Shown in pieces: positions 10,120-29,367 of a stretch of 64,000 nt of DNA. The notes under the pieces are model-generated. The model saw only the letters and a program-made list of their open reading frames with translations. It was not told the DNA's origin and searched no databases. Location of the stretch: NCBI GenBank assembly GCA_018417955.1, contig JACTVC010000002.1, positions 2,232,001-2,296,000 of the forward strand, given 5' to 3'. The position numbers and the translations under genes were made by a program. This stretch comes from Laccaria trichodermophora. Its lineage: Eukaryota > Basidiomycota > Agaricomycetes > Agaricales > Hydnangiaceae. Each line of letters starts with the position of its first letter. Position 1 is the stretch's first letter.

Positions 10120-11618
10120 ATGTTTGCTACTGTTCTTTCCCTGGGCCTGGCTGTATTGCCCTTTGTCTCTGCTGCTGTCCATGACATTCAAGTTGGAGCT
10201 GGTGGAAAACTGGTTTACTCTCCCGAGGCTATCGTACGTCCTCTTTATAAAATTCCTTCCGCAGTGTTATTTATAGGCTTACAGTCCGCTCAACCTGGCG
10301 ATCAAGTCGTCTTTCACTTTAATCCGAAAAACCACACCGTGACGCAGTCATCCTTCGCTGATCCATGTGGACCGAAGTCTGGAGGAATCTCATCTGGTTT
10401 GTAAGTAGCTCTGTACTCTGGCATGGAAACCCAATGACTAACACGTTATTTTTAGCCAACCAGTCGCTGCAAACCAGACTAGCAATTTACCAACTTTCAC
10501 TGTCACCGTTAACGATGTGAGTGGGCACTGTCTAGAGGGACTGATTTTTAATTGAATCATCTTTTTAGACTCAACCCATATGGGTCTACTGTGCCCAAGC
10601 AGCTCGTACCCCAAATAGCCACTGCGGCCAAGGCATGGTTTTCGCCATCAATTGTGGGCTTGACGGAGCTCCCAACTCCTTCACCAATTTCAAGAACGCT
10701 GCTCTAGCAGTTGGTGCCAGTCTGTCTGCTGCTGCCGCTGCTCCTTCTACGACTGCTGCATACGGCGGCTACACCATCCCTCCCGCTCCCGTCCCCACTT
10801 TAGTTACTCAAGCCATTACCCTTGGATCATCAACTTGGACCACTACATATAGTTCTTACCCCAACTCACCCGCCGCAACTCCAGCTTCTCTGGAAGGTCA
10901 GGTGCACAAGGTCATTGTCGGTGGAACTGGAACGCTGGCTTTCAACCCTCCTATGGTCTCAGCGGCTCCTCGAGATGTCATCGTTTTTGAGTTGTAAGTT
11001 TGCCGTCGTCGATATAGCGAGTGAGACTGACATGCTTTGTTATAAACAAGCCATCAGAAGAACCATACCGTTACTCAGTCGTCCTTCGACGATCCTTGCC
11101 GTAAGCTTAGCACTGGCAACGGATTTGACTCTGGCTTGTGAGTGATTTTTTTTGTTTTGTTCAAGCAATGGTTTATTAACACGCTCCAGTTTCCCGGTTG
11201 CTGACAATATGACTAATTTCCCCACTTGGAATTTCACCGTCACCGACACGGCTCCTGTCTGGGCATATGTAATGTGTTCACTCAAGACTTTACAAGCTGG
11301 TTTATGCTGATACTTTCTATCAACAGTGTCGCCAAAGCAACCCTAGCAGCCACTGTGGAGCTGGGATGGTCTTGTAAGTTCTTGCAACACCGTCACGCTA
11401 TGGGTCACTCACCCACTTGTGACAGCGCCGTCAACTCGGACGAGTCTTCTGGTCGCAACTTTGCCGCTTTCCAGAATGTCGCCAAGGCGCTGAATGGCAC
11501 CGCCGTCGCTGCTACTGTCCCTTCCGGTACCAGTCAAGCGAGCGGCGCTCTCTCACTGCGTACAGGTGGAGCCAGCGCAATGATTCTGGTTGCTTCATTC
11601 GTTGCGGCTTTCCTATGA
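10120..11618 (+). CDS. Secreted tandem-cupredoxin (type 1 copper) protein, likely GPI-anchored
   Basis: An extracellular plastocyanin-like protein. The start MFATVLSLGLAVLPFVSAAV is a clear signal peptide. Two cupredoxin domains each keep a full type 1 copper set. Domain 1 has His in NPKNHTVTQSSF, Cys in IWVYCAQ, and His and Met in NSHCGQGM. Domain 2 has His in HQKNHTVTQSSF, Cys in VWAYCRQ, and His and Met in SSHCGAGM. Conserved extra cysteines (FADPC/FDDPC and SHC) probably form disulfides. A Ser/Thr/Ala/Pro-rich linker joins the domains. The C-terminus is Ser/Gly-rich and ends in a hydrophobic tail (SAMILVASFVAAFL), as for a GPI anchor. About seven introns, in matching places in the two halves (after ...SGF and before the Cys loop), support internal duplication. 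About 375 aa. Partner and redox role are unknown. Confidence 0.88.
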
Positions 11619-11836
11619 GTACATTCATGTGGTTCGTGTGTGCTCTTTCTTTCTCTACATGGAGCTTGAGATATTGGACTAAGTAGACAACTTGTATTCT
11701 TTTTCATATACCACCTTGATGTCCACCAATGTCTTCTTTAATTTTCTGCAATATACCTGGAATGTGATACAAATAACAAGACATAAAAAACAAAACCACG
11801 TCAAGTTAAATAAATAACTATTTGCCAAGGCTACCA

Positions 11837-13605
<1,769 letters not shown>

Positions 13606-13728
13606 TACGCCTAGTTTTCAGTGAGAAACTTCTCGGACTCGGAGCTTCATTCAGCCGGGAGATGCCGCTGTAACTGTATAGTCAACAAATTATTGATTCC
13701 ACACTCGCCTTCATTCAATACCTCCATC

Positions 13729-14322
13729 ATGGTTAGTACAACGAGCAATCGCTTTGCTGAGTCCCCTTCTCAGTAGGCTGACGCTCTGTCTCTCCCAGCC
13801 CAAAGCCACCACCAGCAAGAATACCGTCACCAAACACAAGTTTACCGTCGATTACTCCAAGCCCGCTGCTGATGGAGTTTTTGACGGTGCGGACTTTGAG
13901 AAGTTCCTTCACGATCGTATCAAGGTTCAAGGAAAGGCTGGCCAACTGGGCGAGAGTGTCAAGATCGTCCGTGATGGTGAGCCTGTTCTTCTATTTTTGG
14001 TCTGACACGCACTCAATTTTACAAAGGTAACACAAAAATCACCGTGACGTCCAGTATTCCCTTTTCAAAACGATACCTCAAGTACCTCACGAAAAAGTTC
14101 CTGAAAAAGAACACCCTCCGCGACTGGATTCGGTGAGCGTAATCCATGAACCCACCACTACTCGTTTCTGATCAATTGGGTTCACAAGTGTTGTTGCATC
14201 ATCCAAAGACAACTATCAACTGCGCTTCTACAACATCGCGTGAGTACTCATCCTTTGATGCATCGTTTCAGCTTCTTATGAACTGGTACAGGGCTGGCGG
14301 TGAAGAATCTGATGAGGAATAG
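13729..14322 (+). CDS. RPL22: 60S ribosomal protein eL22
   Basis: A large-subunit ribosomal protein on the exit-tunnel side. The spliced protein is 122 aa: MPKATTSKN..., [61 protein letters not shown], with an acidic end (GGEESDEE). The first coding exon is just the ATG (13729-13731), followed by a GTTAGT intron to about 13798. Later donors are GTGAGC (13977), GTGAGC and GTGAGT. The family's normal start is MPK or MAP followed by a basic segment, which supports joining the ATG to CCCAAA. Divergent from CBF5; convergent with the DHX29-like gene (121 bp between stops). Confidence 0.95.
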
Positions 14323-14443
14323 ACAACCCTTCTTGTATCTCGTTCGACGCATGTTATAATGAGAGTTGACTCGAGCATATATATAATGATTATCTTATGT
14401 ATGTATGATGGGAAGCGGGCATCTACAAATTCACTAGAGCAGG

Positions 14444-17400
14444 CTAGGACTTGCCTTCTGGCTTCACTTTCCCAAGCACCATCAACCCAGTCTCGTTCCA
14501 TTGGAGATGAGATTGCATGAGTGTTTTATTGCGGAATTGATGAGCCAGTGCATTTCCTAGTTGTTCTCGCAAAAACTTCAAAGCAACGCTTGTTTTAGGA
14601 GGGATGCGGAATTTGATCTTTCGGTCGACGGACGCCATACTGGCGATTAACTGAAACAAGACCGTCAGATCAGTAGAGCGTCGAAGAGGTCGTTCCCTAC
14701 CTTGAAGTCGCATTCACCGCAAAGTAAAAGAAGCGAAATATCCTCCGCTGGTCCGGTTTCCCAAGCGTAAAGTTTCTTCGAATGCCTGGAAGACGTGATG
14801 GATTTTAGTGTCAAAACCATTTCATATACGGGTAATGCCTCACATGAGAGTGAAATAAGAGAGATGGTTCACACCAAAATCGTTCGGTTTGCGACCGAAG
14901 TTGACTGACGAGGGGTGAAACAACGCATGCTGGTTATTTGTGACAGTCCGCATTTCCCCATTTTTAGGGTCGATGGTTAAGATTTTAGGATATAAACCAG
15001 CGGTCAACGCAGAATGGACCAGAAAGGCATTGTTGGAATTTGAGTCAAGTTCTGGAGGTACGGTGACGAACCGACTTCGATTGCGTCCGTAACGTATTCT
15101 GTATTCCATGTCAGCGAGGGCAAAGTAAAAGACGAAATATGTTCACCGGTTTAATTCACCAATGAAAGATTTATCAACTTGTATGAAATTTGAATCTATC
15201 AGATATCTAGAACTCTCGAGTCAATAAATGGCTTCAAGTAAGAAGACAAAGATTTACCCAAGAAATTGTTGGCGGAGTTCCTCTATTTGTTGCAAGTTCT
15301 ACAATCACAAAAATCAGCACGGCCTAGAATACCAAAAAAGCCCTAAGTACCTGATGACTCAGATAATTGACACGGCAGAACTTCCGGACAGAAGCGAGGT
15401 TTGTACTCGCCCTCCGCCAGGACGAGAAGGCATTGTGAATGGCCAAAAAGTCCGAATTTTCTACCAAAAAAATGTAAGAAGAACATGGAAAACATGGGAT
15501 GGCAGCACACACCAACTCGGAACGAGCACTTCGCGCGGTCAGCTTCTTGTTCTAATCCAAGGGGTGAAACAAACGGAGACTTCGAATTGAGGGCAGCGGC
15601 GATTGTCAAGGCCGGATCCAAGCAACGAAACAGGGTCGAAATCAACAAGAATTTACCAAGGTGAACATCTGTAGGTAGCTTGCTTAGAAGTCTCCCCATA
15701 GGAGTAATTTCTTCAGTCGGCGTCAAAGCTCGAACCTGCAAGTTCCGGATCAGTTGTCACGGTGGGGGAGTTACTTACAAAATATGTATACCTCTACAAG
15801 CATAGAAACTGCCCTCTGGACATTGATGGATACAGGTGGATCCATGGCGCGCGATAACACGTCCTCTATGGAAGTACCTAGATTGACCTTGATAATTTTG
15901 ATTCGCAAAGCCAGATCCGAGAGGCTCAGCCGCATCATTTCAGGAAGGGGGCTGTCCGCCATCTGCAAAGCGTAAGTGTGGAGAATGAAGAGATCACTAG
16001 GCGATGTACCTGGGTATCGTGCCGAATTTTCGTGAACAGATGAAAACATAGACCACGCTGGACACGACCCGCACGACCTCGTCTCTGAGCAGCGTTACTC
16101 CTCGCGATGAAGGTTTCAACAAGACGGCTGATCTGCCGCTTTTCGTCAAACCTATTGATTATATATAAGAAGTGAACCACTATAATACAAAACGTAGCTC
16201 ACCTCATCTCACGATGTTTCCCCGAATCAATGACACATGTGATATCAGGAATTGTGATCCCTGTCTCTGCAATATTCGTAGCTGTGGAGGAAAATGAGTA
16301 TGGTGATACAGTCCAAAAACTGCGTAACTCGCCTATGACTATCTTCCGAACACCTGCGGGAGGGACATCAAACACTGCACCCTGATTCTCATTGGACAAT
16401 GTCGAATGCAGAGGGTAGAGTCGGAAAGTGTTGGATCCGAAAGCAGGGTGCTCGGCCAACATGTTATGGAGACGGCGTATTTCTCCCAAACCAGGCATAA
16501 AGATCAAGATAGCGGATGAATAAGAGCTATAACTAGCGTCCTCAAAACAAATCTTTTCCAGCAGACATAGAATGAGGTCGTAGGGTATGAGCCGCTCATC
16601 AAAGAGATTGAGAGTAGAGGCGGTTTCGGGGGAATACCGTTTTTCCAGTTTCATATTTTTGCTCTGGCAATCACCTTCATCATCGTCATCGTCACCTCCG
16701 TTAATTGTCTCCTCCGCCCAATCCGGTCGAGCCCTCCCCTGATAAAATTTATCATAGACTGGATGTAAAGTTAGGGTGATATTATGGTTATGAAACATGA
16801 AACTTACGGCGCCTTGCATATGAAGAACCTTCTGCGACAGACCACTTAGTATATTCCACGGCGTCTTCAAGGTAACGAATGTCAACTGGGAATGTCCGTC
16901 CAGGAACATGCATGGTCGGACAACCTCCAAAGAATGTGGAGATTTTTTCGGCATCAACAGTTGCCGACATCAAAATTACTCTAATATTGAAGTATTAGAT
17001 AGGACCAAACTCAAAAGGAGAATCCTCATCTTACTTGAGGTCAGGTTTTCGTCTCAGTAACGATTTCAAAACAATCAGCAGAAAATCTGATTCGATAGTG
17101 CGTTCATGAACCTACAACTTACTTAGAATACAGCTTTAAAAAACGTGAAACAGACATACCTCATCGACAATGATATGCTACACGCTTTCAGTAAGGGAAT
17201 AGTAGTAGTCTGAATGACACACCGTTATTTCATCAAACGCCGTGCCCTTCCCACCTGACCCGCTACCACCTTCTAGCATCCTCAGTGCAATACCGTTGGT
17301 CACAAAGGCGAGACGGGTATTGCGGGAAATGTTGCTTTCTAGCCGGATTGAATACCCGACCAGGGAATTGGCAGTCCCAACAACGTTAGGGGGGTCGCCT

Positions 17401-20003
17401 AATTCTCTGGAGACGCCTGAATTGCCATGAGATCAAATGGAGATGCGGCGAGACGCAAGACGAACGTTGTGCAAGCGAGATAGCGGATATGCGACGAGGT
17501 TCCGTGCAATATATCTTGCAAGGTTTTCCTCGAGAAAGGTGATCTTCTAGGATGAAACTCGGCACCTGTGTTGACTTGCCACTTTCATTTCGGGCGTTCA
17601 TATAACAATTTAAAAGGGTAATAGGCGATTTACCATCCAGTTTCGCCGCTCAAGACAAGGACCTGAGAGTTCGCCAGTATCTTCAAAATTTCTGCTCTAT
17701 GTTGGGCGATGGGCAGCATATTGCGTTGCGTCTGACGTAATGGAATGTCAATATCATGTATTTTAGATTTGCAACGATGGAAACTGACGAGCATTTCTTG
17801 GTACGCACCGCTGGCTTGCCTGGTCCTGAAGCCCGACGCTATTTGCTCAGAAAAAATCTCTTGATTGTTCGGTAGCGGTGGGGAAGGGTCGACATCTTGC
17901 TTTTCGAACGTCAGCTTCGACAGTTTGTTGTTGACCTGTTGTTAGTCAGCGTTGTGCTTTTGAATACATCGAAGCGACCTGACCTTAACGCTGCCTTCCA
18001 ACTTGCCTTCTATGATTGTACGCAATTTAGCCCAAGTACTTCTATTAATTGAATCATCTCGAATCTTTCTCGCTGCCTCGAGGTCTTCCCAAAGACCTCG
18101 GTAAACGGCTGGCAACAGACGAAAAAAGGTATGGCTGTGTGACGTTATTAACGTTCCGGCAGCAAAACCATCAGTGAGGGGGAAAGATAATGCATGAAGG
18201 GCCACTATAGAGATATATTGTTCAGCCTGAGCATCATCTGCGCAGGCGACGTCTTCCATTGACCACTCGTCCCGCTTCTTCCCTTCCCATAAAATTGCCA
18301 CAGAAGCACGTTTAGCACGACTGTGGCCTGATATGATATTGTAGGAGATTGCTGCATATCGGTCTGCTTTAGCGACAGTGTCATGCAATAATGTCTTGGG
18401 AGTCCGCCCAGACCAGTGCTTCGGGGGGGCCATGTTACGCAAGGAGAAGGTGGTCCCCAGTACGTTGATTTCAGTCGATGAAACGTCGTCCAAAAAATCC
18501 AGCACGCCTCCGACGGAGTCGCCGCTATCGTCATCCGCAAAAACGTCGGTCGCAGCGACTTGCGGAGCGGAGGGCACTGGTTGTAATATTTGAGAAGGTT
18601 TTTTCGGTGACTCGTGGATTAGAGGAAGAGACGATTCAAGTTTCTTTTGAAGGGCGGAGGAATCTGCTTTCTCGCGTTCAGAACGATAGTGAGCTTTCGC
18701 CTCCTTCTCGTCGAAGAGATAATTTTCTGTGATTGCGCCGAGACGTGCACGCAACATACTCAGTTCGTCGTTGATGGATGTAGAACGTTGGCTCGATGTG
18801 AGGTTCTCGATTCTGAGTCGCAGCCGAGCATATTCCAATGTAAGGTCGTCAAGCTCTGAACGTTCAACGTCTGAATCAGAGGCTCCATTGTAAGTCTCCA
18901 AGATCCGCGATTTTATGGTCTCTTCTTCGTCGTCAGCGAAGATCTTTGGTGTTGACGGTGTCCTCGGTATGAAGGCCGGAGCGTTGACATCTAAACCTTT
19001 CCCTTTCTGCAAGGTCGGCTTCGGCAGTAGAAATTGAGAAGGTAACCGTGGTGTTTGTGACGTCTTGAGGTTTCGGCTGACGGATGTTCGAGGAGTCGTC
19101 GAATCTTGAGCTTCAGGCGTGCCTGAATGGCCGTTAATTTAGAAGAACACAATCTCAATGCACATACCCACTCTTCTCTTGGAGTTCATTCTCAGAACAG
19201 TGAATATAAAGCTACACCGGATTCAAAATGTAAGGACAGAAGTCAAGCCAAGAGGAGCGTAAATGCTGACCCATTCATATGCTTCTTCCAAGTCTATCCC
19301 ATCAATACATCGAAGACACTCTTCCACTCTCTCCTCGCTGAACCCGAGTCGCCTAAGAACGCCGTAGGTTATACCAAGTCGTGCTATTTTCTCTTCAGGC
19401 TCTTCAAGCGGCTTTTGACCTGTTTCACAGGAACCGTGAGGAGTGTTCGCAGGCCGGAAGCAGGTCTTCCCTTACCATCCCACTTTTTTAGGTCTTCCAC
19501 AAGCGAAATTATTTGGTCTCGCAAATGTGGATCGATGTCCAGACAAGGAAGAGTCTTGGAATAACGCCGATCAACTTCCACAGCCTGAAAAAGACGTCAG
19601 CTCGTTTTACTTGCACCTTTGCTTCGTACTACAAATAGATACCTTGACTGTCCTGCATCACATCGTTAAAACCCAGAGGTATGTATGTTACTTGAAGGGG
19701 AGTATACACCCACCTCGTTATTTCCTTTTCGGTTTTCTCTTGGAACCTATCAATCAAATTTTGCAATGACTGCTCCTCGACCTTTTCCGGATCAAACCCA
19801 TCGTTTGAGAGCTCGTGAACAATAGTATCACCGCCTCGGATACCGTCTGCGGCGAGCAATGTATCTTCATTGTCTGCATCGTCCTCAGTCTGAGGAAGTT
19901 GCTCATCAAGGGTAAGTTGTGGCGGGATGACTTTTTTTGGGACAGAAGTCGTCGCGAAGCCTCGAGCGACTGGCCTCAGTTGTGTCTTTTTCTTCTTGGC
20001 CAT
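14444..20003 (-). CDS. DHX29-like DEVH-box RNA helicase with UBA-like region
   Basis: A large DExH helicase of the DHX29/DHX36/fungal YLR419W group; members act on structured RNA, DHX29 in translation initiation. Start MAKKKKTQLRPVARGFATTS. A UBA-like helix bundle follows (LGITYGVLRRLGFSEERVEE, then LRCIDGIDLEEAYEW), then a long linker with a coiled segment (ARLRLRIENLTSSQR). Helicase motifs in order: Walker A SGETGCGKSTQVPS, TEPRRISAISLA, HIIVDEVHER (motif II DEVH), LMSATVDAEK, NIAETGITIPDITCVID and QRRGRAGRVQ. HA2 and OB-fold segments close the protein (ALTAGLYPKIL, HPSSVNFG, RKIKFRIPPKTSVALKFLRE). Many introns; one exon at 19643-19652 is only 10 nt and another donor is GTTCGT at 17465. Roughly 1400 aa. 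Orthology to DHX29 rather than DHX36 or YTHDC2 is likely but not proven. Confidence 0.88.
19643..19652 (-). other. 10-nt micro-exon of the DHX29-like gene
   Basis: Minus strand reads ATGCAG|GACAGTCAAG|GTATCT. Including these ten bases links the upstream exon (ending ...KEITR in phase 2) to AVEVDRRYSKTLP in phase 0 and adds R-T-V-K. Skipping it breaks the frame between exons that otherwise read well. Inferred from frame only. Confidence 0.55.
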
Positions 20004-20441
20004 ATTAGATAACCAATCCGATGAGGGATCCTTTCTACGTCGATTAGGTAGCGGCTAGCGGCAGTTGAGTTACACTCGAGAGGGCGATACAGCCCAGGTT
20101 TGAGTAATCGCTTGACGGTAACAAGTTTTGAGCAATGGCTCTCTAGGGTCGCGTGTTGTTTGAGACAGATGTTGAGGCCAATTTAAGTCCAAGAGCATGG
20201 GGTTTATGGTGTGCGCGGTCAATGTACATGAGAGTTGGGCAATTGATTTCGAGTCAGAATTGAATATTAGTCACAGCATCCGATGTCTTGTGCATAAGGA
20301 AGATCCAAAAAAATTGAGTTCAAGGAACGTGCAAACAGCGTGAGCATCCGTATTAAATACATCCACAATTACATCTGATACATCGCTTCTATAGAAATTA
20401 TAAGTTCATAGAAGGCACAAAATATGCCATCTTCAGTTAAG
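20004..20441. other. Intergenic gap, 438 bp
   Basis: Between the DHX29-like start (20003, -) and the INO80 stop (20442, -). It must contain the helicase promoter and INO80 3' end. No recognisable element was seen. Confidence 0.4.
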
Positions 20442-25939
<5,498 letters not shown>

Positions 25940-26251
25940 TGCAGGGCCAGACGGAAGTATCTGCAGCCCAAGGAGAAGAACTGGTGGCTATAGGGATGTG
26001 GGAGATGGTGTTAAAAGGTAGAATCGAGTAGCCTAGAGTTTGAACGAGTTTGGACAGCACAGTTGAAATGGCAACTGGCGCTTGTAAGACAGCGCACACT
26101 TGGCTCACATTGACACCGAATCAAGAAATTTGGTCTAAGGCTAGATGATTGGTCACCAATGTACAACAATTCTTCTCGCTATTAGAGCCCATCTAAACCC
26201 ACACGAGCGCCACGTTACTGAACAGACCCAAAATATCCACGCCAACTCTCT
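25940..26251. other. Intergenic gap, 312 bp
   Basis: INO80 promoter and the fumarase 3' end. Nothing specific was recognised. Confidence 0.4.
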
Positions 26252-28363
26252 TCAATTGTCCGGATGTAGCATCAACTCAGGTCGAACTTTCTCATCAAAC
26301 TCTTCCGGTGTAAGGAAACCAAGGGATACGGTTGCCTCCTTCAACGTAGTTCCCTCCTTGTGAGCCTTCTTCGCACACTTGGCAACATCTGAAGCAAGGT
26401 CAAAATTTGCATATGGTCAAACTATGCAACTTACTGTCGTAACCCAGATGGCTATTGAGGATGGTAGCGAGCATAAGGGACTGGTTCAAGAGATAATTTA
26501 TGCGTTTTTCATTGGCTTCAATCCCAATGACGCAATTCTTTGTGAATGACCGGGAACCTTTGATTGGACACAAAATGTTATTGGTGAAAAACAAGTGCAA
26601 TAGCAGATCAACTTACCGTCAGCAAGGAGGCGGATACTTTGCAGGACGTTCTTGATTATCACTGGCTTGTAGACGTTGAGCTATAATCGGTCTTGTCAGA
26701 AGAATTCAAGAGTTGAGAAGACGGCGAAATGGGTGGACCTCAAATTGACCACTTGCTCCTGCAATGGTTATAGTAGTGTTGTTTCCCATAACTTGCGCTG
26801 CGACCATTGTAAGAGCCTCGCATTGCGTCGGGTTGACTTTTCCTGGCATGATACTGCTCCCTGGCTCATTTTCGGGGAGGCTCAGTTCGCCGAATCCGCA
26901 GCGGGGTCCAGAACCAAGATATCGAATGTCGTTTGCAATTTTCATCAGAGAGCAGGCGAGTACATTGAGTGCGCCGTGGGCTTCTACCAGAGCGTCATGT
27001 GTAGCCAAGGCCTCGAACTAAAGGGCGTGAAAAGAAACGAAAGGAATGAATCCACGAAACACATCTACCTTGTTCGGTGCTGTTGCGAACTGGAGGCCAG
27101 TCAATTTAGAAACCTCTGCGGCAACCTTGACATCAAATCCTTTCTTTGTGTTCAGGCCCTGTTACAAATAAGTCTGACGCCCACGCTCGGAGGGAGCTCC
27201 GTACAGTACCGACAGCTGTGCCTCCTTGAGCAAGGCAGCTTAAACGCGGGAGGGTAGATTTTATTCGTTCAATGTCATTCGTAATCTGCTGAACATAACC
27301 ACTGAATTCTTGACCAAGGGTCAAAGGTGTTGCGTCCTAAGCCCAAGTCAGAAATGATACCTGAACAACGGTATTGGGTGACTCGCCTGCAAATGGGTGC
27401 GTCCAATTTTGATAATGTGTTCAAACGTTTTCGACTTGGCATCAAGTGCGTCGCGGAGCTCCGTCAAAGCGGGTAGAAGGGAACGATTGATTTCTGTGAC
27501 AGCAGCAATATGCATCGCAGTGGGGAAACTGACAAGTAGGCTGAGGCCGAGCATAATTTGGGAATAAAGAGGCACTCACGTATCATTACTACTCTGGCTC
27601 ATGTTGACATGATCGTTTGGATGGACTGGCTTCTTCGAACCAAGGTTACCACCGAGAATTTCAATAGCACGATTGGAGATAACCTTCCGATTTTTTATGA
27701 ATGTGAGCGGGCGACATACAATGAGGAGGGAAATGGACCTCGTTGGCATTCATGTTTGATTGTGTACCACTTCCAGTCTGGAAGACGACAAGAGGGAAGT
27801 GGTCAATCAACTTTCCAGATATGACCTGTGAATACTGTCAGAACCGGATCGACCCCATATAACGCAAGGGGTACTAACATCGTCAGCAGCTTTCTGGATA
27901 GCTTCCCCAATCTGAGGATCCAAGCCATAACCGACGTTGACGATCGATGCAGCCTTTTTCAACACCCCAAAGGCCTTGATTAGAGGAGGGGGGAGGCGTT
28001 CTGTCGGACCGCCAATGTCAAAGTTTTGGAGAGACCTAGTAGGTTGACAAAGTTAAAACAAGCCGTGTGAAGGGATGGGTCAAAGACCTCTGTGTTTGGG
28101 CTCCCCAGTAACGGTCTGCAGGAACCTGCAGCTCCCCGAAAGTATCTCTCTCTACACGGAACTTTTGTTGGGACTGCAAGAAAAAGGGTGATGAGAACAG
28201 AAAGAATGTGTTCAGTGATGAGGCTTACCATTAGCGCTGAATACCGTCTTGTCCAGAGAGCCTAGTGAAAGAAAAGTCACGTGTAAAAGTGAATTTGCAA
28301 TTTGAGGAGCAGCACTAGCGTACTTACTTTGGGAGAGGCAGCTGTAATTCGCAATCTATACAT
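26252..28363 (-). CDS. FUM1: Fumarate hydratase, class II (mitochondrial, possibly also cytosolic)
   Basis: Interconverts fumarate and L-malate in the TCA cycle; a homotetramer without iron-sulfur. Motifs: [56 protein letters not shown], the SS-loop signature [13 protein letters not shown] and [10 protein letters not shown]. The rebuilt N-terminus, [28 protein letters not shown], is basic and Ser/Thr/Ala-rich like a mitochondrial presequence and is split over two short exons. A Met lies exactly at the second exon end, just before [10 protein letters not shown], and could start a cytosolic form; this is inference from fungal fumarase dual targeting. About ten introns. One (27337-27386) keeps [13 protein letters not shown] only with a GC donor (CAG|GCGAGT). 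About 490 aa. Confidence 0.95.
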
Positions 28364-28587
28364 GAGGATGCTTAGGTCAAGCTAAAGTTTTCAATGGCGT
28401 TTAGATCAGGGTCCCGCTGGGCACCGTCGTCCCTTCACGTCTCCGGTGAAACGGCTTCTCCCGTCCGATTATCTTCCTCGGTAAGAACTTGTTCCAAAAT
28501 TCTGTCAATCCTGCCGACATCCTGTCGAATACTTGTATGTAACAGCGATGTTGTTGCATGCATGAATTCTATCATCCTCCGCAAAAT

Positions 28588-28593
28588 CACGTG
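28588..28593. promoter_or_regulatory. CACGTG E-box upstream of fumarase
   Basis: AATCACGTGTGAG about 225 bp upstream of the fumarase start. A second copy (GTCACGTGT, 28278-28283) lies in the first fumarase intron. Role inferred. Confidence 0.35.
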
Positions 28594-28604
28594 TGAGCGG
28601 GTGT

Positions 28605-28663
28605 CGGTATATAATCGTCTTGACTCCCGGATATATCGTCTTCACGCCCGGATATAATCTCTT
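28605..28663. repeat. Short tandem motif, three diverged copies of about 20 bp
   Basis: Copies of CGG(T/A)TATA followed by TCGTCTT and a C-rich end: cggtatataatcgtcttg..., cggatatatcgtcttc..., cggatataatctcttcc. Seen directly. Possibly a tandem regulatory element or slippage product. Confidence 0.55.
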
Positions 28664-28967
28664 CCAAATATCCTACTAGAGGTTGACTTCGTCAACAAAA
28701 CCTCGCTTCTGTATTTTAAAATACATTAGTCAGGGTTCTTAGTACAACCTCGGCTTCACCCAACGAAAAAAAAACTTTGAAAATGTACTAATTGAACTTG
28801 TCCTCAGGCTTCTCATCACCCACCGTTTGACCAACATTTATTGTATTTTTTGTTTCTTCACAAGAACTCCATTAGATTGAATGAATATCTACTTAGCTTG
28901 TCAAAGGAGCCGCTGCTCGTCGTCCGGCCTTCGGCCGACTCCTCACAGCGGCAAAGGAGTGTTTGGG

Positions 28968-29320
28968 CCATGTTTGCAGAAGAGTGGAGTGTTTGGTCCA
29001 ATATGAAAATATGACCTCCAGGAAGTAGACTCGCTACCAGTTCGTTCGGTGGTGATCACAATTTGTTTGTCCCATGTTGTGGCTTTGTTGTGGCTTCAAA
29101 CATCAAGCGGAGAGTGAAAGGCAAGATCACCACCGAAGAACGTAGCCTGCGGAGTTTGAAAGAAACGGTTGGTCACGAGCCTATCCAGGAAGTCGTATTA
29201 TTTGCGCCATGTTTGCTGAAGAGTGAATTGTTTGGTCCAGTATGAAAATATGACCTCCAGGAAGTCGTATTATTTGCGCCATGTTTGCAGAAGAGTGAGT
29301 TGTTTGGATTGCTTAGAAAT
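28968..29320. repeat. Degenerate direct repeat, unit about 60-72 bp, three copies
   Basis: Units share GCCATGTTTGC(A/T)GAAGAGTG followed by TTGTTTGG. Copies A (28968-29027) and B (about 29208-29267) also share a TCCA/GTATGAAAATATGACCTCCAGG-type stretch. Copy B is followed 72 bp later by copy C (from 29280), which diverges after TTGTTTGG. Between A and B lies unrelated sequence. No terminal inverted repeats or transposase fragments were seen, so this is local duplication or a worn element of unknown type. Confidence 0.6.
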
Positions 29321-29367
29321 ATGAGGCTGGGAGACCTAGCTAACGCGAGGTGATCCCAAGCTTCGCT

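Larger units (their letters stand above)
28364..29367. other. Large intergenic gap, 1004 bp, with short repeats
   Basis: The longest non-coding stretch here, between the divergent fumarase and PEX11 genes. It contains an E-box, a short triplicated motif near 28605-28663, a small GGCC-TTC-GGCC hairpin at about 28924-28937, and a 60-72-bp degenerate repeat at 28968-29320. No reading frame of convincing coding character was found. Confidence 0.5.

Noticed and set aside
28920..28945. GGCC-TTC-GGCC hairpin as a bacterial-type terminator
   Set aside because: No T-run follows and the DNA is eukaryotic; the five-pair stem can occur by chance.
28364..29367. Transposon remnant in the large gap
   Set aside because: No transposase or reverse-transcriptase residues, terminal repeats or target duplications visible; kept only as unclassified repeats.
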